Part shown: in pieces, positions 9,638-19,774 of the stretch
Layout: each line of letters opens with the position of its first letter
Numbering within the stretch: position 1 is the stretch's first letter
Assembly (NCBI RefSeq): GCF_001905345.1
Contig: NZ_LFBV01000006.1
Coordinates: forward strand, 372,001-436,000
Source of the DNA: Streptomyces uncialis
GTDB lineage: Bacteria; Actinomycetota; Actinomycetes; Streptomycetales; Streptomycetaceae
Reading direction: 5' to 3'
DNA: 64,000 nucleotides
Made by a program: the position numbers and the translations under genes
The notes under the pieces: model-generated
What the model saw: the letters and a program-made list of their open reading frames with translations, nothing else
The model's database searches: none
What the model was told of the DNA's origin: nothing

Positions 9638-10044
9638 GTAAGGGCTCCCTGGTTGCGACGGCTGTCGGCTTTGCGGCTCCTCCGGGAAGGCGCACCCGCC
9701 CAGGGTAGCGGGGCCGCCGCCCGGTGCGCCCGTAGCGTCCAGGGGGCGGACCGGTTCGTGGCGGTTCGCCCCGCGACCGCCCCGGGCGTACGGGCCCGGT
9801 CCGGTCCCGCGGGTGCGCGGGGCGGCGGGGCGCGCGGGGTCGTGCGCGCTGGGCCGGGTGAGCGGTCCCGCTGGGCCGCCCGGGTGGTTTCGCACCGCGC
9901 GGGCGGCCGGGGGCGGCGGATGCGGGGGCCGTTCGCCGGGGCGGCGCGGACGGCGACGGCGGCGAATGTGCCCGGAGCGGCGCCGCGGGTGGAAACATAC
10001 GCTCACCGCCCGGAGGCAATCGGTCGGCAAGGACCGATACTGTT
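9638..10044. other. Divergent intergenic region between metH and gylR
   Basis: These 407 bp are GC-rich and without a convincing gene. The stretch holds the metH promoter and leader and, at its right end, the gylR promoter area: a TACTGT hexamer at about 10038 could be a -10 element directly before the palindromic site at 10045. I looked for a B12-box or SAM-riboswitch motif and saw none. Confidence 0.45.
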
Positions 10045-10070
10045 CAGCATTGCCGAACGCCCTACGGCAT
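10045..10070. promoter_or_regulatory. Candidate GylR operator in front of gylR
   Basis: A 26-base site contains TGCCG and CGGCA as inverted arms (10051-10069). It matches 20 of 26 positions of the site at 11339-11364 before glpF. An 11-base sequence, ATCGGTCGGCA, also occurs near both sites (10019 and 11333). The placement just before the regulator gene fits autoregulation. Confidence 0.6.
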
Positions 10071-10113
10071 GTGGTCGGCGTGGAGCACCCAGAGGACGCA
10101 AGGAGGCGCGGCG

Positions 10114-10881
10114 ATGGCGAAGAACATCCAGTCGCTCGAACGGGCCGCGGCGATGTTGCGTCTGCTCGCGGGCGGTGAGCGGCGGTTCGGCCTGTCCGAC
10201 ATCTCCTCCTCGCTGGACCTCGCGAAGGGCACCGCGCACGGCATCCTGCGGACCCTCCAGGCGGAGGGCTTCGTCGAGCAGGACCCCGCCTCGGGCCGCT
10301 ATCAGCTGGGCGCCGAACTGCTGCGCCTGGGCAACAGCTACCTCGATGTGCACGAGCTGCGGGCGCGCGCCCTGGTGTGGGCGGACGACCTGGCCCGCTC
10401 CAGCGGGGAGAGCGTCTACCTGGGGGTGCTCCACCAGCACGGCGTGCTGATCGTGCACCATGTCTTCCGCCCGGACGACAGCCGTCAGGTGCTGGAGGTG
10501 GGGGCGATGCAGCCGCTGCACTCCACCGCGCTGGGCAAGGTCCTCGCGGCGTACGACCCGGTGGCGCACAGCGAGGCGCTGGAGGCCGACCGCAAGTCGT
10601 TCACGGCGCGGACGGTGAGCGAGCCGGACGCCTTCGAGGAGACCCTGGGGCTCACTCGCGCGCGCGGGTACGCGTCCGACGTCGAGGAGACCTGGGAGGG
10701 CGTCGCGTCGGTCGCCGCCCCCATCCACGACCGGCGCCGGATGCCGGTCGGCTCGGTGGGGATCACCGGTGCCGTGGAGCGGGTGTGCGGCGAGGACGGC
10801 GAGCTGCGGCCCCAGCTGATCGCGGCGGTACGCGCGTGTGCGCGGTCCGTCTCCCGCGACCTGGGCGCGGGCCGCTTCTAA
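10114..10881 (+). CDS. gylR: IclR-family glycerol operon regulator GylR
   Basis: This 255-residue protein has an N-terminal winged helix (GLSDISSSLDLAKGTAHGIL, about residues 26-50) and the C-terminal IclR effector domain (LHSTALGKVLAAYDP, VASVAAPIHDRRRMPVGSVG). In Streptomyces the IclR protein directly upstream of the glycerol facilitator, kinase and dehydrogenase genes is GylR, which represses the operon and itself and is relieved by glycerol or glycerol-3-phosphate. The same gene order follows here. The ATG at 10114 is chosen because AGGAGG lies 8 bases upstream. Near-identical palindromes before this gene and before glpF support the assignment. Confidence 0.93.
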   Translation: MAKNIQSLERAAAMLRLLAGGERRFGLSDISSSLDLAKGTAHGILRTLQAEGFVEQDPASGRYQLGAELLRLGNSYLDVHELRARALVWADDLARSSGESVYLGVLHQHGVLIVHHVFRPDDSRQVLEVGAMQPLHSTALGKVLAAYDPVAHSEALEADRKSFTARTVSEPDAFEETLGLTRARGYASDVEETWEGVASVAAPIHDRRRMPVGSVGITGAVERVCGEDGELRPQLIAAVRACARSVSRDLGAGRF

Positions 10882-11338
10882 AGCCTGCCGGCGGCCGGGC
10901 GGGCACTCGTCCGGTTCCCGGCCGCCCGTCCGGTCCTGGCCCGCCGCGCCCATACCGCACCGCACCTCCGCCGGGGTGCCCTGGTCCGGGGTGCGCCGGG
11001 CCCTTCCGCGCCCGCGCCGCCCCGCGTAATCCGCCACCCCGCCGATCCGCCACCCCGCTGATCCGCCGCCCCGGGTTCCGCGCTGCCCGGCGACGGCTTC
11101 GGCCGCTTCCCGCCGTCGTCCTGCCGTGTCGTGCCGCGTCCTGCCGTCAGTTCTTTCGCGCGCTCGTACGCCCGCGCGCGCGAGGCGGGCCCGCCAAGGG
11201 TGCGCCCGGGGCCGATCGGGGCCGTCGGGGGCCGCCCGGGGCCGATCGATAGGCGGCCGCGATCAGTAACGATCGTGTTCTCGATTACACAACCCTTGAC
11301 TCGCCGGTAACCCCAGGGAAAGACTCCCGTCCATCGGT
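10882..11338. other. Intergenic region between gylR and the glycerol operon
   Basis: About 460 bp of GC-rich, non-coding DNA, becoming AT-richer after 11260, where the operon promoter is expected. A TAGAGT hexamer at 11372-11377 is a plausible -10 element for glpF, which places the palindrome at 11339-11364 over the -35 area. Confidence 0.5.
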
Positions 11339-11364
11339 CGGCATTGTCGAACACCTAACGGCAA
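11339..11364. promoter_or_regulatory. Candidate GylR operator in front of glpF
   Basis: This is the partner of the site at 10045-10070, with 20 of 26 bases identical. The shared core has TGYCGAAC on the left and ACGGCA on the right. It ends 7 bases before the putative -10 hexamer TAGAGT, a position where a bound repressor would block RNA polymerase. Confidence 0.6.
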
Positions 11365-11407
11365 TACGCGCTAGAGTGTGGCGACACAAGCAACAAAGGA
11401 GTCGCGG

Positions 11408-12178
11408 GTGTCCACCTCCGACATCTTCATCGGCGAGACCATAGGAACCGCCGTCCTCATCCTGCTCGGCGGCGGGGTCTGCGCCGCCGTCACGCTGAAG
11501 CATTCCAAGGCCCGGGGCGCGGGCTGGCTGGCCATCACCTTCGGCTGGGGCTTCGCGGTCCTCACCGCGGCCTATCTGGCCGGCGGCGTCTCCGGCGCCC
11601 ATCTGAACCCGGCCGTCACCCTCGGACTCGCCGTGGAGGGCGGGACGGAATGGGCCGATGTCCCGGTCTACCTGGGCTCCCAGCTCCTCGGCGCCATGAT
11701 CGGCGCCGTACTTGTGTGGATCACTTACTACGGGCAGTTCCGGGCCCATCTGACCGACCCCGAGATCGTCGGCACTCCCCCGGCTTCCGGTGACAGCGGC
11801 CCCGGCCCGGTGCTCGGGATCTTCTCCACCGCTCCGGAGATCCGCAACGCGGTGCAGAACGTCACCACCGAGGTCATCGCGACGGTCGTCCTGGTCCTGG
11901 CGATCCTCACCCAGGGCCTCAACGACGAGGGCAACGGCCTCGGCGTCCTCGGCGCCCTCATCACCGCCCTGGTGGTCGTCGGTATCGGTCTGTCCCTGGG
12001 CGGCCCCACGGGGTACGCGATCAATCCGGTGCGCGATCTGGGCCCCCGTATCGTCCACGCCCTGCTCCCCCTGCCCCACAAGGGGGGCTCCGACTGGAGC
12101 TACGCGTGGGTGCCGGTGGTGGGTCCGCTGATTGGCGGGGTACTCGCGGGCGGTATCTACAACATCGCCTTCACTTAA
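11408..12178 (+). CDS. glpF: Glycerol facilitator (aquaglyceroporin), gylC type
   Basis: This 256-residue membrane channel of the MIP family has about six hydrophobic spans and two pore half-helices: HLNPAV (Asn67-Pro-Ala) and INPVRDLGPR (Asn206-Pro-Val-Arg-Asp). The Asp after the second Asn-Pro-x-Arg is characteristic of glycerol-conducting channels. It lets glycerol diffuse into the cell for phosphorylation by the next gene product. A GTG 30 bases upstream is in frame, but the GTG at 11408 has AAAGGAG 6 bases before it and the first helix starts at once. It is the first gene of the glpF-glpK-glpD unit. Confidence 0.95.
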   Translation: MSTSDIFIGETIGTAVLILLGGGVCAAVTLKHSKARGAGWLAITFGWGFAVLTAAYLAGGVSGAHLNPAVTLGLAVEGGTEWADVPVYLGSQLLGAMIGAVLVWITYYGQFRAHLTDPEIVGTPPASGDSGPGPVLGIFSTAPEIRNAVQNVTTEVIATVVLVLAILTQGLNDEGNGLGVLGALITALVVVGIGLSLGGPTGYAINPVRDLGPRIVHALLPLPHKGGSDWSYAWVPVVGPLIGGVLAGGIYNIAFT

Positions 12179-12271
12179 GGTCACCGCCGACCACCGCCGC
12201 GCACCACGACCCGCGCGCCCCACCGGCCCGAGCGACCCGCTCGCGGCCCCGGAATCCCCAGGAGCAGACCC

Positions 12272-13855
<1,584 letters not shown>

Positions 13856-13863
13856 CAGGACAG

Positions 13864-13891
13864 CGGCGCCGCCGACCCACCGGCGGCGCCG
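13864..13891 (+). promoter_or_regulatory. Intercistronic hairpin between glpK and glpD, flanked by a 12-base duplication
   Basis: Bases 13864-13874 pair perfectly with 13881-13891 (11 bp, loop of 6). The sequence ACGAGAGCTGAC, which contains the glpK stop codon, occurs at 13845-13856 and again at 13895-13906, just beyond the hairpin. This may be an mRNA-processing or attenuation site, or the trace of a short duplication. Confidence 0.45.
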
Positions 13892-13921
13892 AGCACGAGA
13901 GCTGACGAGGAGCACCACACC

Positions 13922-15541
13922 ATGACCACCCAGCCCAGCAGCCCCGCCTACCCCACGCTCGGGCTGCATCCCTCCGCCGGTTCCCACCCGGGCCGCGCCG
14001 AGACCCGGGAACAGCTGTCCAGGGCCACGTACGACCTGCTGGTCGTCGGCGGCGGCATCCTGGGCATCTCCACGGCCTGGCACGCGGCCCAGTCGGGGCT
14101 GCGGGTGGCACTGGTGGACGCCGGTGACTTCGCGGGCGCCACCTCGTCGGCCTCGTCCAAGCTGCTGCACGGCGGGCTGCGCTACCTCCAGACGGGAGCC
14201 GTGAAGCTCGTCGCCGAGAACCACTTCGAGCGGCGCGCGGTCTCCCGTCAGGTGGCGCCCCATCTGGCGAACCCGCTCACCTTCTATCTGCCCGTGTACA
14301 AGGGCGGACCGCACGGCGCCGCGAAGCTCGGCGCGGGTGTCTTCGCGTACTCGGCGCTGTCGGCGTTCGGGGACGGCGTCGGCCATCTGCTGTCGCCCGC
14401 GCGGGCCCAGCAGGACGTGCCGGAGCTGCGCACGGAGAACCTGAAGGCCGTCGCCGTGTACGGGGACGGGCAGATGAACGACTCCCGGATGGCCCTGATG
14501 ACGGTCCGCGCGGCCGTCGAGGCCGGGGCCGTCGTCCTCAACCACGCCGAGGTCACCGGACTGCGCTTCACCCGGGGCCGGGTCACCGGAGCGGAGCTGA
14601 AGGACCGTCTCGACGGCACGGAGTTCGGGGTCGACGCACGGCTGGTGCTCAACGCGACCGGCCCCTGGGTGGACCACCTCCGGCGGATGGAGCACGCGGG
14701 CGCCGACCCGTCGATCCGGCTGTCCAAGGGCGCGCACGTGGTCCTCAAGCGGACCTCGCCGTGGAAGGCGGCCCTCGCCACCCCCATCGACAAGTACCGC
14801 ATCACCTTCGCCCTGCCCTGGGAGGACATGCTGCTGCTGGGCACCACCGACGAGGCGTTCGAGGGCGACCCGGCGGACGTGTCCGCGACGGAGGGCGACA
14901 TCACCCAGATCCTCGACGAGGCCGCGTTCTCCGTCCGTGACCAGCAGCTCGACCGCGATCTGATCACCTACTCGTTCGCGGGGCTGCGGGTGCTGCCCGG
15001 CGGTCCGGGTGACACCTCCAAGGCCAAGCGGGAGACCGTCGTCAGTGAGGGCCGGGGCGGGATGCTGTCCGTCGCGGGCGGCAAGTGGACGACGTTCCGG
15101 CACATCGGGCGCACCATCGTGAACAAGCTCGCCGTGCTGCCCGGACGGCCGCTCGGCGAGGACATGGAGCCCATGTCCTCGCTCCCGAAGCGGCTGCCGC
15201 TGCCGGGCGTCGCCAACCCGCAGGCGGTCGCGCACCGGCTGCTGGTGGACGGCGGGACCCCCGGCCCCCGGATGGCCGCCGACACCGCGAAGCACCTGGC
15301 CACCCACTACGGCTCGCTGTCCTTCGAGATCGCGCGGCTGGCCAACGAGGACCCCGCGCTGGCCGCGCGCGTCCACCCGGACGCGCCCGAGATCTGGGCC
15401 CAGGTCGTCTACGCCCGCGACCACGAGTGGGCCGAGACCGCGGACGACGTGCTGCGCCGCCGCACCACCCTGACCATCCGCGGCCTGGCCACCGACGAGG
15501 TCCGCGCCGGGGTGGAGAAGATACTCGGCGGCGACCGCTAG
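13922..15541 (+). CDS. glpD: Glycerol-3-phosphate dehydrogenase (FAD-dependent), gylB type
   Basis: This 539-residue flavoprotein oxidises glycerol-3-phosphate to dihydroxyacetone phosphate and passes electrons to the respiratory quinone pool. A Rossmann motif LLVVGGGILGISTAWHA (about 39-55) binds FAD, followed by the conserved SSASSKLLHGGLRYLQ. Later blocks FALPWEDMLLLGTTDE and VAGGKWTTFRHIGR are typical of GlpD. The C-terminal helical domain (YARDHEWAETADDVLRRRT) is complete. The ATG lies 8 bases after GAGGAG. It is the last gene of the glycerol unit, which ends in a strong hairpin. Confidence 0.97.
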   Translation: MTTQPSSPAYPTLGLHPSAGSHPGRAETREQLSRATYDLLVVGGGILGISTAWHAAQSGLRVALVDAGDFAGATSSASSKLLHGGLRYLQTGAVKLVAENHFERRAVSRQVAPHLANPLTFYLPVYKGGPHGAAKLGAGVFAYSALSAFGDGVGHLLSPARAQQDVPELRTENLKAVAVYGDGQMNDSRMALMTVRAAVEAGAVVLNHAEVTGLRFTRGRVTGAELKDRLDGTEFGVDARLVLNATGPWVDHLRRMEHAGADPSIRLSKGAHVVLKRTSPWKAALATPIDKYRITFALPWEDMLLLGTTDEAFEGDPADVSATEGDITQILDEAAFSVRDQQLDRDLITYSFAGLRVLPGGPGDTSKAKRETVVSEGRGGMLSVAGGKWTTFRHIGRTIVNKLAVLPGRPLGEDMEPMSSLPKRLPLPGVANPQAVAHRLLVDGGTPGPRMAADTAKHLATHYGSLSFEIARLANEDPALAARVHPDAPEIWAQVVYARDHEWAETADDVLRRRTTLTIRGLATDEVRAGVEKILGGDR

Positions 15542-15576
15542 GAAGACGTCCGGGGACAGCGGCCCCCGCGCACGAC

Positions 15577-15632
15577 GACGGTCAGGGCGGTCGGGAAGGC
15601 CTGTACGGGCTTTCCCGACCGCCCTGACCGTC
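15577..15632 (+). terminator. Terminator of the glycerol operon
   Basis: Bases 15577-15597 are the exact reverse complement of 15612-15632, a 21-bp stem with a 14-base loop, 36 bp after the glpD stop. It separates the glycerol genes from the next oxidoreductase gene. Confidence 0.85.
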
Positions 15633-15702
15633 TCCCGGACCCCTGGGACCCCTGCCACATCACGTACACACGCCCGCAACGTCCCGCGGCGACAGTGGTC
15701 GT

Positions 15703-16761
15703 ATGAAGTTCCAGGTGCTCTCCATCGTCGGCCACGCGCCGCACCCGCTGACCGGTGAACTCCTCTCCCCCGCCGACCGGTTCGACGAGGTGCTGGACGC
15801 CGGGGTGGCCGCCGAACGGCTCGGCTTCGACGCCTACGCGATCGGGGAACGGCACGCGGGCGCGTTCCTGTCCTCCAGCCCCACCGTGCTGCTGGCGGCG
15901 CTCGCCGCGCGGACCAGCCGGATCAGGCTGCTCACCGGGGTGACCGTGGTCGCGATCCTCGACCCCGTACGGGTCGCGGAGGACTACGCCACCCTCGACC
16001 AGCTCTCCCGGGGCCGGATCGAGCTCGTCATCGGCAAGGGCGCCGAGGCGGGCCACTTCGACCTGTTCGGACTGGACGAGGAACGGCAGTGGGACCTCCA
16101 GAAGGAGAAGTACGAACTGCTGCGCCGGCTGTGGCGGGAGGAGGGCGTCGACTGGGCGGGCGAGTTCCGGCCCGCGCTGAAGAACGTCACCACCGTGCCC
16201 CGCCCCTACGCGGGCCCCCCGCGCGTCTGGCACGGCTCCGCCACCAGCCTCAACTCCCCCGAACTCGCCGCCCGGCACGGCGATCCCCTGTTCACCGCCA
16301 ACGCCGTCCAGCCGCGCGCGGCGTACGTCCGGCTGATCGACCACTACCGCGAACGCTTCGCGGCGTACGGGCACGACCCCGCGCGCGCCCATGTGGCGGC
16401 GGGCTCCGGCGGACTGCTGATAGCGGACACCCATGAGCGGGCCGTGTCCCGGTACAAGGAGCTGTACGAGGCCCGGGTGCGGCAGAACTTCAAGCCCCGG
16501 CTGGAGGGGAAGGCGGGCTACAACACGCCCTTCCGGACCATCGAGGACGCCATCGCGGACGGCCCCCAGCTCATCGGATCGCCGCAGCAGATCATCGACA
16601 AGATCCTCGGCTACCACTCCGCGTACCGGCACGACCTCCAGTCGGTCACCGTGGACGGCTTCGGTCTCTCCCGGGGCGAGCAGATCGAGACGCTGGAACG
16701 ATTCGCCGAGGAGATCGCCCCGGTGGTCCGCCGGGAGGCCCCTTCCACGCTGTGGGAATGA
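15703..16761 (+). CDS. Luciferase-like (LLM class) flavin/F420-dependent oxidoreductase
   Basis: This 352-residue TIM-barrel protein of the bacterial luciferase family has RFDEVLDAGVAAERLGFD near the N-terminus, a TSRIRLLTGVTVVAILDP strand and DYATLDQLSRGRIELVIGKG, the usual cofactor-binding segment. Members use F420H2 or FMNH2 to reduce or oxygenate small molecules. The substrate is not predictable. The ATG start has no strong ribosome site. It lies behind the glycerol terminator, so it is probably a separate transcript, possibly shared with the FCD regulator gene that follows after 101 bp. Confidence 0.85.
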   Translation: MKFQVLSIVGHAPHPLTGELLSPADRFDEVLDAGVAAERLGFDAYAIGERHAGAFLSSSPTVLLAALAARTSRIRLLTGVTVVAILDPVRVAEDYATLDQLSRGRIELVIGKGAEAGHFDLFGLDEERQWDLQKEKYELLRRLWREEGVDWAGEFRPALKNVTTVPRPYAGPPRVWHGSATSLNSPELAARHGDPLFTANAVQPRAAYVRLIDHYRERFAAYGHDPARAHVAAGSGGLLIADTHERAVSRYKELYEARVRQNFKPRLEGKAGYNTPFRTIEDAIADGPQLIGSPQQIIDKILGYHSAYRHDLQSVTVDGFGLSRGEQIETLERFAEEIAPVVRREAPSTLWE

Positions 16762-16862
16762 CCGCGCGGCCCGGCTCGTCGCGGGCCGCGCCACGGTTCT
16801 GTCCACGTCGTCCCCACACCCTGGCCGTCCACCGCGCGGGACGGCCGCGAGGCGAGGTCCCC

Positions 16863-17567
16863 ATGGCGGTCACCGACGTGGCCATCGAGAAGATCAAGAG
16901 CATGATCGTCACCGGTGCGCTGCGACCCGGGGACCGGTTGCCCCCGGAGAGTGAACTGGCGGGCGCGCTCGGTCTCTCCCGCAACTCGCTGCGCGAGGCG
17001 GTCCGGGCGCTGTCCCTGATCCGGGTCCTCGACGTCCGGCAGGGCGACGGCACCTATGTGACCGGCCTCGGCCCGGAGCTGCTGCTGACGGCGGTGGGGT
17101 TCGCCGTGGACCTCCACCCGGCCCACACGGCCCCCCAGTTCCTGGCCGTGCGCCGCATCCTGGAACCCGCCGCGGCGGCGCTGGCGGCGGCCCGGATCAC
17201 CGAGCCCGAGCTCGACGCCCTCCACGCGCTGCTGGACGTCCCGGCGGACACCGTGCCGGAGGCGGAACTGCTCGCCCGTGACCTGGAGTTCCACCGGAGG
17301 ATCGCCCGCGCCGCGGGGAACCCGGTGCTCTGCGCGCTGCTCGACGCGCTGTCCAGGACCGCTCCCCGGCCCGGCCCTGCCGCCACCGGCCACGGCGTGG
17401 CCGCGGACGCCCTGCGCGAACACCGGGCGATCCTCGCGGCCCTGCGGGAGCGGGACGCCGAGGCGGCCAGGTCATGGGTCTCCGTCCACCTGGCGCCGGT
17501 GGCTCAGGAGCCGGGTTCCGCTTCCGTGACGGGCTCCCTCCCCGGAGCGGGTGTCACGGGCCGTTGA
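16863..17567 (+). CDS. GntR-family regulator, FadR/FCD subfamily
   Basis: This 234-residue protein has an N-terminal winged helix (RLPPESELAGALGLSRNSLR, about 26-45) and a C-terminal FCD effector domain (FLAVRRILEPAAAALAA, DLEFHRRIARAAGN, LREHRAILAALRERDAEAA). His and Asp residues of the metal or ligand pocket are in place. FCD regulators usually respond to carboxylate intermediates of sugar or amino-acid metabolism. The ATG at 16863 is chosen because the conserved domain starts within five residues and GAGG precedes it. Its likely target is the preceding oxidoreductase gene, which is inference. Confidence 0.88.
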   Translation: MAVTDVAIEKIKSMIVTGALRPGDRLPPESELAGALGLSRNSLREAVRALSLIRVLDVRQGDGTYVTGLGPELLLTAVGFAVDLHPAHTAPQFLAVRRILEPAAAALAAARITEPELDALHALLDVPADTVPEAELLARDLEFHRRIARAAGNPVLCALLDALSRTAPRPGPAATGHGVAADALREHRAILAALRERDAEAARSWVSVHLAPVAQEPGSASVTGSLPGAGVTGR

Positions 17568-17673
17568 CCGGGGCAGTGTCCGTTCACTCCCCCGTGCGAG
17601 GGGGCTGCGGAGGGCCCCCTCGATGGCCGTAAGGTTGGGGCGTACGTGACGGCTTGTCGGAAGGAGGCGCTGG

Positions 17674-19014
17674 GTGATCGAGCTCGACGGGGTACCCGAG
17701 CTGATCGACCCGGTCATGGTGGCCGCGTTCGAGGGCTGGAACGATGCGGGCGACGCAGCCTCCGCCGCGGTCGCGCATCTCGACAGGGAGTGGAAGGGCG
17801 AGGTGTTCGCCGCACTCGACGCGGAGGACTACTACGACTTCCAGGTCAACCGTCCCACGGTGTGGCTGGACGGCGGCGTCCGGAAGATCACCTGGCCGAC
17901 GACGCGGTTGTCCGTGGTCCGGGTGGGCGGTGAGAAGCCGCGGGACCTGGTGCTGGTGCGGGGCATAGAGCCGTCGATGCGCTGGCGGTCGTTCTGCAAC
18001 GAGTTGCTGGGCTTCGCCCATGAGCTGGGCGTGGAGCTGGTGGTCATCCTCGGCGCGCTGCTCGGCGACACCCCGCACACCCGTCCGGTGCCGGTCAGCG
18101 GGGTCACGTCCGATCCCGATCTGGCCCGCACGATGGATCTGGAGGAGACCAAGTACGAGGGCCCCACGGGCATCGTCGGCATCCTCCAGGAGGCGTGCAC
18201 CCACGCGGGCGTCCCGGCCGTGTCGCTGTGGGCGGCGGTGCCGCACTACGTGTCCCAGCCGCCGAACCCGAAGGCGACCCTGGCGCTGCTGAACCGCCTG
18301 GAGGACCTGATCGACCTGCGCATCCCGCTCGGTGAGCTGCCCGAGGACGCGCGCGCCTGGCAGCTCGGTGTGGACCAGCTCGCCGCCGAGGACACCGAGG
18401 TGGCCGAGTACGTCCAGACGCTGGAGGAGGCGCGGGACACGGCGGAGCTGCCGGAGGCGACCGGGGAGGCGATCGCGCGCGAGTTCGAGCGCTATCTGCG
18501 CCGCCGGGACGGTGGCGGTCCCGGGCCCGCGGGGCCCGGCGCGGCCACCGCGCCGGGGCTGGCAACCGACGGCGGCGAGACCACGTCGTACCTGCGGGAG
18601 CCGTCCGGTGAGCGGGTCCGCCAGCCCCGCCCCCAGCGCGCGGCCGACCCGGGCCCGGACACGTCCGACGCCCCGGAGGCGGAGACGGACGCCCAGGACA
18701 GCGGGCAGTCCGCGCCGGAGACGGCCGGGGGCACCGCGCGCCGGAAGGCCGCACCGGACAGCGATGTCGAACCTGACACCGATGTCGCGGACACCGGCGC
18801 CGCGGAGGAGGCCACGGAGGACGGCGAGACCGCCACCGCCGAGGACACGGAAGGCTCCGGCGACGCGGGCGACGGTGGCGACGCCGAAGGTGCGGACGGC
18901 TCGGACGGCGGCCGTGACTCCGAGGGGGCCCAAGGCTCCCCGGGCACGGGTGGCGCCGGAAAGCGGGACAAGGGCCCCGGTGCGGGTCCGGGCCCGGCCC
19001 CGGAGCTGGGCTGA
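17674..19014 (+). CDS. PAC2-family protein with a long acidic low-complexity tail
   Basis: Residues 1 to about 275 form a PAC2 (proteasome-assembly-chaperone-like) domain: VMVAAFEGWNDAGDAAS, TWPTTRLSVVRVGGEKPRD, VILGALLGDTPHTRPVPV and LWAAVPHYVSQPPNPKATLA. PAC2 proteins are conserved in actinobacteria with proteasomes, but their bacterial role is unproven. The remaining roughly 170 residues are Asp/Glu/Gly/Ala/Ser-rich, repetitive and probably disordered, longer than a bare PAC2 protein needs. The GTG at 17674 has GGAGG upstream. The gene stands alone, with a 20-bp-stem terminator after it. Confidence 0.88.
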   Translation: MIELDGVPELIDPVMVAAFEGWNDAGDAASAAVAHLDREWKGEVFAALDAEDYYDFQVNRPTVWLDGGVRKITWPTTRLSVVRVGGEKPRDLVLVRGIEPSMRWRSFCNELLGFAHELGVELVVILGALLGDTPHTRPVPVSGVTSDPDLARTMDLEETKYEGPTGIVGILQEACTHAGVPAVSLWAAVPHYVSQPPNPKATLALLNRLEDLIDLRIPLGELPEDARAWQLGVDQLAAEDTEVAEYVQTLEEARDTAELPEATGEAIAREFERYLRRRDGGGPGPAGPGAATAPGLATDGGETTSYLREPSGERVRQPRPQRAADPGPDTSDAPEAETDAQDSGQSAPETAGGTARRKAAPDSDVEPDTDVADTGAAEEATEDGETATAEDTEGSGDAGDGGDAEGADGSDGGRDSEGAQGSPGTGGAGKRDKGPGAGPGPAPELG

Positions 19015-19048
19015 GCCCACCGGGGCGCACCGGCGGTACAGCGATCGA

Positions 19049-19093
19049 CGCGGGCCGCCGCACCGGGACAGCCTCCCGGTGCGGCGGCCCGCG
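19049..19093 (+). terminator. Terminator after the PAC2 gene
   Basis: A perfect 20-bp stem (19049-19068 with 19074-19093) and 5-base loop, 34 bp beyond the PAC2 stop codon. Confidence 0.85.
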
Positions 19094-19336
19094 CCCTGTG
19101 TTCCTGGCCGCGCACGTGTTCCGGCCCGTGCCCTGGTTCCGGCCCGTGGCGTGTTCCGGCCTTCCCCGGGGGCGGGCGAGCGAGGCCGGTCGCGCTGGGC
19201 GGCCCGCCCCCGAGGAAGGCCGGTCGTATGAGGCCGGTCGCCGGGTCCGGGATGCGCGGGGTCGTCCGGCCCGGGGGCGCGGCGTCGGGGCCCGGGATGC
19301 CCGTACCGTTCCCGGACGGAAGAATTTTCTTCCGGG

Positions 19337-19363
19337 TGTCGATCGGGCCCGGTCCCGTTCGTC
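19337..19363 (+). promoter_or_regulatory. Candidate ECF42-type promoter of the DGPF/sigma-factor pair
   Basis: TGTCGA at 19337-19342 and CGTC at 19360-19363 are 17 bases apart, 57 bp upstream of the DGPF gene. From memory, ECF42 sigma factors use a TGTCGA -35 and a CGTC-like -10 in front of their DGPF partner genes, so autoregulation is likely. The roughly 240 bp to the left, from 19094, contain three short repeats of GTTCCGGCCCGTG and no gene. Confidence 0.6.
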
Positions 19364-19420
19364 GTCATGGTGCGCGGCGGTCGCCGCACATGAACGGGAC
19401 ACATGACAGGAGTACGGACC

Positions 19421-19771
19421 ATGAAGTACATGCTGCTGATCCAGGCCGGCGCGGTCGACGCACAGGGCGGCGCCGCCGGGTGCGAGGTCTCCGACTGGAT
19501 CGCCTACGACAAGTCGGTACGGGACGCGGGTATCCATGTCTCGGGCGAGTCCCTGGCCGACCTGGTCACCGCCACCACGGTCCGGGTCTCCGAGGACGGC
19601 GAGCGGACCGTGACGGACGGCCCCTTCGCGGAGAGCCGTGAGGTGCTCGGCGGGTTCTACGTCATCGACGTACCGGACCTCGACACCGCGCTGGACTGGG
19701 CGGCCCGCTGTCCGGGGTCGCGGGGCACCGGCGCGGTCGTGGTGCGGCCGATCGCGGACTTCGGGGTCTGA
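19421..19771 (+). CDS. YCII/DGPF-domain protein, partner of the ECF42 sigma factor
   Basis: This 116-residue protein begins MKYMLLIQAG and contains the signature DGPF (66-69) in ERTVTDGPFAESREVLGGFY, the hallmark of DGPF proteins in the YCII-like ferredoxin-fold superfamily. These are found next to ECF42 sigma factors and are their main known targets. The biochemical role is uncertain; some YCII folds are small enzymes. ACAGGAG precedes the ATG. The sigma-factor gene starts 3 bp after the stop codon, so the pair is one transcript. Confidence 0.9.
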   Translation: MKYMLLIQAGAVDAQGGAAGCEVSDWIAYDKSVRDAGIHVSGESLADLVTATTVRVSEDGERTVTDGPFAESREVLGGFYVIDVPDLDTALDWAARCPGSRGTGAVVVRPIADFGV

Positions 19772-19774
19772 GTC

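Noticed and set aside
9638..10044. Possible cobalamin riboswitch before metH
   Set aside because: I could not find the conserved B12-box core or a plausible pseudoknot. Regulation could still exist, but nothing in the sequence supports it.
5876..10450. Plus-strand open frame of 1524 codons over metH
   Set aside because: Mirror frame of the real methionine synthase gene on the minus strand, with a Gly/Val/Asp-biased meaningless product.
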